DNA of 64,000 nt from Pseudomonadota bacterium (lineage in GTDB: Bacteria > Pseudomonadota > Alphaproteobacteria > Rhizobiales > Devosiaceae): the NCBI GenBank assembly GCA_023431205.1, contig JAEYXQ010000120.1, positions 14,946 to 78,945 of the forward strand, given 5' to 3'. Below, piece by piece: positions 54,495-64,000 of the stretch; the first letter of the stretch is position 1, and every line of letters starts with the position of its first letter. Under the pieces are notes generated by a model, which was not told where the DNA came from, ran no database searches, and saw only the letters and a list, made by a program, of their open reading frames with translations. Both the position numbers and the translations under genes were made by a program.

Positions 54495-54803
54495 ATGACT
54501 CAGGATGAGCTGGAGATGCAGTTCGAGTTGACCCGCCAGGCGATCGCGACCTGGAACGCGGAGACGGCCCGGCTGGTGGCCGCTGCCAGTGAGCGGCAAC
54601 TCACCGGTCAGCGCGACGAGGATCGGGTGGCGTGGGCCAACAATGCCCTCCAGTCGATCTGTGCGGAACGCGACGCCCTGATCCAAGCCGCCACGGCTGT
54701 GCCGGACCGGTCAGACGATCTCAGCCGCGGCATCCAGTTCGCGCTGAACGAACTGGATCTGGTCGGGCAGACCATCGCTGCGCAACTGGAAAAGCTGCAA
54801 TAG
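54495..54803 (+). CDS. Hypothetical small helical protein
   Basis: This 102-residue, soluble, mostly alpha-helical protein (MTQDELEMQFELTRQAIATW ...) ends in a coiled-coil-like VGQTIAAQLEKLQ. GGAGGTG lies just before ATG 54495; an ATG at 54447 is open but lacks a site. I do not recognise the family. It is the first of a group of short genes between the decayed acyltransferase and secE. Confidence 0.65.
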   Translation: MTQDELEMQFELTRQAIATWNAETARLVAAASERQLTGQRDEDRVAWANNALQSICAERDALIQAATAVPDRSDDLSRGIQFALNELDLVGQTIAAQLEKLQ

Positions 54804-54836
54804 AGCGTCCGGGCTGCCGGCGCCGGCGGCTCGGTC

Positions 54837-55055
54837 TCAGGCCGAGCCCTTCTGCGGCAGCTCGATGTCGTCCTTGACGTCCTGCATCAGCTTGTCGCGT
54901 TGGTTGCCTTCAAGTTTCTGGCGGACGCGCTCCACCTCGGCATCGTCCACATCGACCGGCGCGCGGCTGTCGTCCGGGATGCCACCGCCGGTCTGGGCGA
55001 TGGTCTGGTTCTTGGGCCGGTCGTTGTTGCCGGTAGTGATCTTGGAATTGGTCAT
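54837..55055 (-). CDS. Hypothetical small acidic, disordered protein
   Basis: This 72-residue, hydrophilic, probably disordered protein (MTNSKITTGNNDRPKNQT..., then DDAEVERVRQKLEGNQRDKL) has no membrane segment. AGGAGGTG precedes the ATG with good spacing, which supports translation. Family unknown. Confidence 0.65.
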   Translation of the reverse strand: MTNSKITTGNNDRPKNQTIAQTGGGIPDDSRAPVDVDDAEVERVRQKLEGNQRDKLMQDVKDDIELPQKGSA

Positions 55056-55140
55056 GGCGCACCTCCTGCCAGACCGAACGCATCGCGACGGGGTTGGTGC
55101 CCGGAACAAGCAGAGGAGAAACGACGCCGCGCATCACCGG

Positions 55141-55377
55141 CTAGCGCGGCGCGGCCTTGCCCTCGACGATCATGTAGCCGTCCCGGGCCAGCGCCGTCTC
55201 GACGTCGCTCGCCGGCGCGCCGGTGATCTTGTCACCGGATTCAACCGTGGCGAAGTAGCGCCACTCCATGTGCTGCAGGTGCCTGGGGATCGCAGCCTCT
55301 GGGCCGGAGGGCAGCACCACGATTGTGGGGGCGACGCCGTCCTGCCTGACCTCGGAGATGAAGACGTTGACCTGCAT
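55141..55377 (-). CDS. Hypothetical small protein
   Basis: This 78-residue protein starts MQVNVFISEVRQDG and contains TIVVLPSGPEAAIPRHLQ. GGGGGAG lies about seven bases before the ATG. It looks like a compact soluble alpha/beta protein without cysteine or membrane segments. I do not recognise a family. Confidence 0.6.
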   Translation of the reverse strand: MQVNVFISEVRQDGVAPTIVVLPSGPEAAIPRHLQHMEWRYFATVESGDKITGAPASDVETALARDGYMIVEGKAAPR

Positions 55378-55426
55378 CTGAACTCCCCCTTTCAGATCCA
55401 CCCTGTTCGGGCCGCGCCCGAGTGCT

Positions 55427-55693
55427 TCACCAGCGAGGCGGTTCGTATCTCGGCAGCTGGTCGAAACGACGCTGAAGGTCTTGTGTGGCAAGCTGCTGCT
55501 GCAGGGCCCGCAACTGCATGTCCTGGGCGCGGTCGTGTGAAGCCGCTTCGAGTTCGCGCTGCAGGCAGATCAGCCGCTGCTGATTTGCCGCCAGCACCTC
55601 GGGCGTCGAGCCGGCGAGCGGGGCAGGGCAGACGGCGGCCGCCATGGTTGTGGTGGCCAGCAGGATCGCAGTGGCAACGAAAAAGCGCTTCAT
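55427..55693 (-). CDS. Hypothetical small exported protein
   Basis: This 88-residue protein has a clear Sec signal peptide (MKRFFVATAILLATTTMAAA) followed by two cysteines (VCPAP, LICLQ) and a Gln/Arg-rich helix (RALQQQLATQDLQRRFDQL). It is likely periplasmic. Function unknown. Confidence 0.65.
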   Translation of the reverse strand: MKRFFVATAILLATTTMAAAVCPAPLAGSTPEVLAANQQRLICLQRELEAASHDRAQDMQLRALQQQLATQDLQRRFDQLPRYEPPRW

Positions 55694-55740
55694 GCCCCGC
55701 AGCATGGCAGAACCTGCGCAGAAGGGAAATGAACTCGCCG

Positions 55741-56022
55741 CTACTCGGCTGCGATCGCGAATTTCTCAGTGTGCCGTGCCTTGAGCCGGTTGAGCTGGTG
55801 CGCTGCATGGGCGAGCAGCGCGGTGCGGACCTCGTTGAAGGGCTTGTGGCCGACATCGGCCTTGACCTTGAGATCGAGGCTGTAGCGCGACACATTGCCC
55901 ATGAAGCGCTCCTCGACGCCGACACGGACAACCCCGGTAATGCGGCCTTCGATCGCCTTGTGCGGCCCGAAATAGCGGAGCTCGCAGGACTTTACCTCGA
56001 ACGTCGTCTCGCAAACTGCCAT
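55741..56022 (-). CDS. Hypothetical protein
   Basis: This 93-residue soluble protein (MAVCETTFEVKSCELRYFG..., then VSRYSLDLKVKADVGHKPF) has a beta-strand-rich first half and a helical C-terminus. GGGAGGG lies nine bases before the ATG. An in-frame ATG at 56067 is the alternative start. Family not recognised. Confidence 0.6.
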   Translation of the reverse strand: MAVCETTFEVKSCELRYFGPHKAIEGRITGVVRVGVEERFMGNVSRYSLDLKVKADVGHKPFNEVRTALLAHAAHQLNRLKARHTEKFAIAAE

Positions 56023-56193
56023 GATCGCAGCCCTCCCGCTGCCACCTTTTGGTCGCAATCGGATCAAAGTGCATCTGGGGGGACGCTTGCAAGGGTAAAG
56101 TGAAGATATGTTTGCAAAACGTTAACGGTTGTTCGGCAGCTGGCGGCGATGCGGCGGTGATTCTGCCTCATTTAAAAACCAAACGTGAGACAG

Positions 56194-56222
56194 TTGCATT
56201 CGGTGGCGCTTTTCACTAGATA
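56194..56222 (+). promoter_or_regulatory. Sigma-70-type promoter upstream of secE
   Basis: The -35 element TTGCAT (56194-56199) and -10 element TAGATA (56217-56222) are separated by 17 bases, about 72 bases before the secE start. It is the best-spaced pair in this A/T-richer stretch. Confidence 0.55.
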
Positions 56223-56294
56223 GCCAACTCCGGCCGTGCGGGGTTCCTGCGCGGCCTTTGGTCTTTGACCAAATTTCGAAGAGTAGATTCGCCT

Positions 56295-56489
56295 ATGGCC
56301 CGTACGAACCCCGTCACGTTCCTGCAGCAGGTGCGGCAGGAAGTCTCCAAGGTCACCTGGCCGACGCGCAACGAGGTGCTGATCTCGACCGTGATGGTCC
56401 TGATCCTCGTGGCGCTGGCGAGCATCTTCTTTCTCGTTGCGGACCAGGTCATTTCCTGGCTGGTCCAGCTGATGCTTTCGATCCGCTAG
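56295..56489 (+). CDS. secE: Preprotein translocase subunit SecE
   Basis: This 64-residue single-helix subunit clamps SecY in the Sec translocon. The conserved amphipathic segment QVRQEVSKVTWPTRNEVL precedes the membrane helix (TVMVLILVALASIFFLVADQ). The length is typical of alphaproteobacterial SecE. ATG 56295 gives the family-like start ARTNPVTFLQ; an in-frame ATG at 56265 would add ten residues. It is followed by nusG at 41 bases. Confidence 0.95.
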   Translation: MARTNPVTFLQQVRQEVSKVTWPTRNEVLISTVMVLILVALASIFFLVADQVISWLVQLMLSIR

Positions 56490-56529
56490 GCGGATCAGAC
56501 AACGCGTTTATTAGGAGCGGCGAGGCGGC

Positions 56530-57060
56530 ATGGCCAAGCGCTGGTACATCGTTCAGGCTTACTCGAACTTCGAGCGCAAGGTGGCGGAAGACATCCGTCA
56601 GAAGGTGGCGCAGAAGAAGCTCGAGCATCTGTTCGAGGACGTGATCGTGCCGACCGAGAAGGTCGTCGAGATCCGCCGGGGTCGCAAGGTCGACACCGAG
56701 CGGAAGTTCTTCCCCGGCTACGTGCTGGTGAAGATGGACATGACCGACGAGGCGTTCCACCTGATCAAGAACACGCCCAAGGTCACGGGCTTCCTTGGCT
56801 CCGGCGACCGGCCCGTGCCGATCAGCGAGAGCGAGGCCCAGGCCATCCTGCAGCAGGTGCAGGAAGGCGTGGATCACCCCAAGCCCTCGATCAGCTTCGA
56901 GGTCGGCGAGAACGTCCGCGTGTCGGATGGTCCCTTCGCCAGCTTCAGCGGTGTCGTCGAGGAAGTCGACCACGAGCGCTCGCGCCTCAAGGTCGAAGTG
57001 TCGATTTTCGGGCGTCCCACCCCGGTGGAGCTCGAATACGGCCAGGTCGAAAAGGTCTGA
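56530..57060 (+). CDS. nusG: Transcription termination/antitermination protein NusG
   Basis: This 176-residue protein has an NGN domain (KRWYIVQAYSNFERKVAEDI, FFPGYVLVKMDM, TGFLGSGDRPVPIS) that contacts RNA polymerase and a KOW domain (FEVGENVRVSDGPFASFSG) that contacts Rho or ribosomal S10. Length and order are standard. TAGGAGCGGCGAGG provides the ribosome site. Confidence 0.97.
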   Translation: MAKRWYIVQAYSNFERKVAEDIRQKVAQKKLEHLFEDVIVPTEKVVEIRRGRKVDTERKFFPGYVLVKMDMTDEAFHLIKNTPKVTGFLGSGDRPVPISESEAQAILQQVQEGVDHPKPSISFEVGENVRVSDGPFASFSGVVEEVDHERSRLKVEVSIFGRPTPVELEYGQVEKV

Positions 57061-57181
57061 CCGGAACCGGGGCCGCAAGGCTCCGGCAAACCCGTGGGAG
57101 GGCAGGGCGCTCGCCAAGCACCCGTCAGTCCCGCACCACGGCGTCAACAGCCTGCTCCGGCAGGCGTAGAAAGGACGATAA

Positions 57182-57610
57182 ATGGCAAAGAAAATCGTTG
57201 GCTACGTAAAGCTGCAGGTGCCGGCTGGCTCCGCCACCCCGTCACCCCCGATCGGCCCGGCCCTCGGCCAGCGCGGTCTGAACATCATGGAATTCTGCAA
57301 GGCCTTCAACGCGGCCACGCAGGAGATGGAGAAGGGCTCGCCCATCCCCGTCGTCATCACCGCCTATGCCGACAAGAGCTTCACCTTCGAGATGAAGCAG
57401 CCGCCGGTGACCTACTTCATCAAGAAGGCCGTGAACCTCAAGTCCGGCTCCAAGCTGCCGGGCAAGGAATCGGCCGGCACGATCACGACGGCCCAGCTGC
57501 GCGAGATCGCCGAGAAGAAGATGAAGGATCTCAATGCCGACTCCGTCGACGCTGCCGTGTCGATGATCGCCGGCTCCGCCCGTTCCATGGGCATCCAGGT
57601 CGAGGGCTGA
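57182..57610 (+). CDS. rplK: 50S ribosomal protein L11
   Basis: This 142-residue protein has the Pro-rich N-terminal domain (SATPSPPIGPALGQRGLNIM) that sits at the GTPase-associated centre and the rRNA-binding C-terminal domain. AAAGGA precedes the ATG. It is separated from nusG by a 121-base spacer that may carry control elements. Confidence 0.98.
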   Translation: MAKKIVGYVKLQVPAGSATPSPPIGPALGQRGLNIMEFCKAFNAATQEMEKGSPIPVVITAYADKSFTFEMKQPPVTYFIKKAVNLKSGSKLPGKESAGTITTAQLREIAEKKMKDLNADSVDAAVSMIAGSARSMGIQVEG

Positions 57611-57616
57611 TAGAAC

Positions 57617-58309
57617 ATGGCAAAGATCGCAAAGCGCGTCGCTTCCGCCCGCGAGGGCATTGACCGCAACAAGCTCTACCCGCTCGAAGAAGCCGTGAAG
57701 ATGGTCAAGGCCCGCGCCTCGGCCAAGTTCGACGAGTCCGTCGAGATCGCCATGAACCTCGGCGTCGACCCGCGTCACGCCGACCAGATGGTCCGCGGCG
57801 TCGTCAACCTGCCCAACGGCACCGGCAAGACCGTTCGCGTCGCCGTGTTCGCCCGTGGCGGCAAGGCCGACGAGGCCAAGGCTGCCGGTGCGGACGTGGT
57901 GGGTGCGGAAGACCTGCTCGAGCAGATCCAGGGCGGCACCATCAACTTCGATCGTTGCATTGCCACTCCGGACATGATGCCGCTGGTCGGTCGTCTCGGT
58001 AAGATCCTCGGCCCGCGCAACCTGATGCCGAACCCCAAGGTCGGCACGGTGACCATGGACGTCAAGGGTGCCGTCGAGGCTGCCAAGGGCGGCGCCGTCG
58101 AGTACCGCGTCGAAAAGGCTGGCATCATCCACGCCGGCGTCGGCAAGGTCTCCTTCTCCGAGGAAGCCCTGCTGCAGAACATCAAGGCGTTCACCGACGC
58201 CGTGCAGAAGTCCAAGCCGGCTGGCGCCAAGGGCACCTACGTCAAGAAGGTCGCCGTGAGCTCCACCATGGGCCCGGGCGTGCACGTCGAGCCCAACACG
58301 GCTATGTAA
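57617..58309 (+). CDS. rplA: 50S ribosomal protein L1
   Basis: This 230-residue protein of the L1 stalk has VEIAMNLGVDPRHADQMVRG and the characteristic PDMMPLVGRLGKILGPRNLM. It starts six bases after rplK. L1 also represses translation of the rplK-rplA message in bacteria by binding its leader; whether the nusG-rplK spacer carries that site was not established. Confidence 0.98.
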   Translation: MAKIAKRVASAREGIDRNKLYPLEEAVKMVKARASAKFDESVEIAMNLGVDPRHADQMVRGVVNLPNGTGKTVRVAVFARGGKADEAKAAGADVVGAEDLLEQIQGGTINFDRCIATPDMMPLVGRLGKILGPRNLMPNPKVGTVTMDVKGAVEAAKGGAVEYRVEKAGIIHAGVGKVSFSEEALLQNIKAFTDAVQKSKPAGAKGTYVKKVAVSSTMGPGVHVEPNTAM

Positions 58310-58318
58310 CTCCGAATT

Positions 58319-58362
58319 CCGGGAGCTTCGGCTCCCGGGTCGCCACCGGCTCCGGCCGGTGG
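58319..58362 (+). terminator. Two tandem GC hairpins after rplA
   Basis: CCGGGAGC-TTCG-GCTCCCGG (58319-58338) and CCACCGGC-TCCG-GCCGGTGG (58343-58362) are perfect 8-bp stems with stable tetraloops, nine bases after the rplA stop. They separate the rplKA and rplJL parts. No U-run follows, so they may act as processing or attenuation signals. Confidence 0.7.
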
Positions 58363-58608
58363 TGCAAGTCCTGTCCGAGACTGCCGGTGCCAACCATCCG
58401 GGTTGGCTTAATGCCCTGCGGGGCGCCAGCACAGACGGGGTGAAGACCCAATTCTGCCGGCAACGGCAGGGGAAGGTTCGAACCTAGGCCAGTTGCTTTC
58501 GAGCGCTTGGTTGGCAGGCAAATCACCGCTGCGTTCCGGCTCGCCGGAACAAGGCAATTGCCAATGGTCCCGCGGCGTTCGCCAAGGGACCTACTCTAGG
58601 AGACTAGA
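58363..58608 (+). promoter_or_regulatory. rplJL mRNA leader (L10-type autoregulatory leader)
   Basis: About 245 bases without a gene precede rplJ. In many bacteria this leader folds into a structure bound by the L10-L12 complex to shut off rplJL translation. GC-rich complementary stretches are visible (for example AACCATCCGGGTT, 58392-58404, and CTGCCGGCAACGGCAG, 58452-58467). I identify it by position and hairpin content, not by a folding calculation. Confidence 0.6.
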
Positions 58609-59127
58609 TTGGAAAGAGCGGAAAAGGCTGAGCTCGTCGCTTCGCTCCAGGCTGCCCTCGGCGGCGCTGGCTCGATCGTCGTTGCCCAGAACTCCGGCCT
58701 CTCCGTCGCTGCCTTCACCGACCTGCGCGTGCAGGTCAAGAAGGCTGGCGGACAGGTCAAGGTCGCCAAGAACCGTCTTGCCAAGCTCGCTCTGAAGCAG
58801 ACCGAAGTCGCCGACATCGCGGACCTGTTCAAGGGTCCGACGGTCATTGCGTATGCGGATGATCCAGTGGTTGCGCCGAAAATCGCAGCCGCCTTCGCCG
58901 AGAAGAACCAGAAGTTCGTGGTTCTCGGCGGTGCCATGGGCGCTACCGCACTCGACGCCGCTGGCGTCAAGACGCTGGCCACGATGCCGTCGCTCGACGA
59001 ACTGCGTGCCAAGCTGGCCGGCCTGCTCGTGCAGCCCGCGGCCCAGATTGCCCGCATCGTCAAGGAACCGGGTGCAGGTATCGCCCGCGTCCTGTCGGCT
59101 CATGCAGAAAAGAGCGAAGCGGCGTAA
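58609..59127 (+). CDS. rplJ: 50S ribosomal protein L10
   Basis: This 172-residue stalk-base protein binds L7/L12 dimers through its C-terminal helix. The N-terminus MERAEKAELVASLQ and the VKVAKNRLAKLAL segment are conserved. The start codon is TTG at 58609 with AGGAG upstream; the next in-frame ATG would remove conserved sequence, so the rare start is probably genuine and may be part of translational control. Confidence 0.96.
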   Translation: MERAEKAELVASLQAALGGAGSIVVAQNSGLSVAAFTDLRVQVKKAGGQVKVAKNRLAKLALKQTEVADIADLFKGPTVIAYADDPVVAPKIAAAFAEKNQKFVVLGGAMGATALDAAGVKTLATMPSLDELRAKLAGLLVQPAAQIARIVKEPGAGIARVLSAHAEKSEAA

Positions 59128-59172
59128 GGCCCCTTCAACTATTCGAACCCAACCCTATATAGAGAGAACAAA

Positions 59173-59556
59173 ATGGCTGCTGATCTCGCCAAGCTCGTAG
59201 ATGACCTGTCCGCCCTGACCGTCCTGGAGGCTTCCGAGCTCTCCAAGATGCTCGAAGAGAAGTGGGGCGTTTCCGCCGCTGCTCCGGTTGCCGTTGCCGC
59301 CGCTGGTGGCGCCGGTGGTGCCGCTGCTCCGGCCGCTGAAGAGAAGACCGAATTCGACGTGATCCTCGCCTCCTTCGGCGACAACAAGATCAACGTCATC
59401 AAGGAAGTCCGTGCCATCACCGGTCTCGGCCTCGGCGAAGCCAAGGCCCTGGTTGAAGGTGCTCCGAAGGCCGTCAAGGAAGGCGTGTCGAAGGCTGAAG
59501 CCGAAGACATCCAGAAGAAGCTGGAAGCTGCTGGCGCCAAGGTCGAGCTCAAGTAA
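59173..59556 (+). CDS. rplL: 50S ribosomal protein L7/L12
   Basis: This 127-residue protein has the N-terminal dimerisation domain, an Ala/Gly hinge (VAVAAAGGAGGAAAPAAEE) and the C-terminal factor-binding domain (EFDVILASFGDNKINVIKEV, GLGLGEAKALVE, EAAGAKVELK). AGAGAGAACAAA lies upstream of the ATG. Confidence 0.98.
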   Translation: MAADLAKLVDDLSALTVLEASELSKMLEEKWGVSAAAPVAVAAAGGAGGAAAPAAEEKTEFDVILASFGDNKINVIKEVRAITGLGLGEAKALVEGAPKAVKEGVSKAEAEDIQKKLEAAGAKVELK

Positions 59557-59578
59557 GCTTGGCTCTGCCATAATATTT

Positions 59579-59607
59579 GCGAAATGGCGCGTTAAGTGCC
59601 ATTTCGC
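59579..59607 (+). terminator. Attenuator/processing hairpin between rplL and rpoB
   Basis: GCGAAATGGC (59579-59588) and GCCATTTCGC (59598-59607) form a perfect 10-bp stem with a 9-base loop, 23 bases after the rplL stop. A hairpin here is typical; it lets only part of the ribosomal transcripts enter rpoB. Confidence 0.7.
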
Positions 59608-59919
59608 TACTTCACTCCGTCAAGGGGTGATTCGCCGCGACCGATTGGATGGGTCTGCGGCCAATTTGCGGAAAATACGAAGAATACAAGGATGTCGCCG
59701 GCGCGCTGAAGCCCGCAGACCTCATGGTGAGCTTGTTGATCCACGAGGTCCGGAATGCTGAAGACGATCCGGTCGATTTCGTTCCTTCCAGGCTCGGAAC
59801 GGGGTCCACGGACATCAAGGGCTTGAGACTACCGGGCATATATCCCGAGCTCCGACGGCTGATTGTCGGGTCTTTGGATATCTGCCTCCGAGACAATCGC
59901 TGAAATTAGAGGAGCCCTA
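59608..59919. other. rplL-rpoB spacer
   Basis: About 310 bases with no convincing gene. An 84-codon plus-strand frame at 59649-59903 has no motif and no clear ribosome site. The right end carries the rpoB ribosome site (AGAGGAG). The length is normal for this junction. Confidence 0.6.

Positions 59920-64000
<4,081 letters not shown>

Noticed and set aside
59649..59903. 84-codon plus-strand frame between rplL and rpoB
   Set aside because: No family motif and no clear ribosome site; the interval is a normal-length rplL-rpoB spacer.

Overview
This window looks like chromosomal DNA of a high-G+C alphaproteobacterium of the order Hyphomicrobiales, with a Devosia-like gene repertoire (the genus is an inference). 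The pointers are a MipZ division-site ATPase with a perfect CtrA box upstream, the tRNA-Trp / secE-nusG-rplKAJL-rpoB neighbourhood, the abundance of ABC importers, and a cyanide-insensitive type bd oxidase with a DUF2474 partner.

0-6.4 kb: a sugar or sugar-acid catabolic cluster. It has a Tat-type solute-binding protein, a permease in which the MalF-like and MalG-like halves are one polypeptide, a GntR/FCD regulator, a mandelate-racemase-type acid-sugar dehydratase and, convergently, an SDR oxidoreductase. 6.4-9.2 kb: a stand-alone MurB, mipZ and a DUF1028 gene, all on the minus strand. 9.3-16.3 kb: a peptide-uptake operon (binding protein, DppB, a DppC-DppD fusion, DppF, GntR/FCD regulator, M42-type peptidase), largely joined by ATGA overlaps. 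It is divergent from DUF1028 across a large inverted repeat. 16.5-18.2 kb: a NitT/TauT-type ATPase and permease without a binding protein.

18.3-22.3 kb: the four-gene Anbu cluster (circularly permuted ATP-grasp, alpha-E, transglutaminase-like, Anbu), a predicted peptide-synthesis and peptide-processing module. 22.3-36.1 kb: an aldehyde dehydrogenase, followed by a dense peptidoglycan-recycling locus. In it a serine hydrolase and anmK run rightward; murQ, a GNAT, nagZ and a complete peptide importer run leftward as one eight-gene operon; murR and a BadF-type sugar kinase run rightward from the shared murQ/murR control region, which carries two GGAAT...ATTCC palindromes. Together these could import muropeptides and convert anhydro-MurNAc to GlcNAc-6-P. 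36.1-45.0 kb: a lactonase-type beta-propeller, a 1271-residue hybrid sensor kinase, cydAB plus a 35-residue DUF2474 protein, hupE, a MAPEG protein and tRNA-Trp.

45.1-56.2 kb: accessory DNA lying between tRNA-Trp and secE, which are normally close neighbours in this group. It holds a Wzy-like and a Wzz-like protein, a small secreted protein, a type-I-secreted S8 protease with a P-domain and RTX-type repeats of exact 207-bp period, a decayed acyltransferase-SGNH gene and several small hypothetical genes. 56.2-64.0 kb: the conserved secE-nusG-rplK-rplA-rplJ-rplL-rpoB block, with rpoB cut by the window edge.

Coordinates and motifs were read by eye. No database search or folding program was run, so family names rest on recognisable motifs, and starts on Shine-Dalgarno spacing and overlaps.
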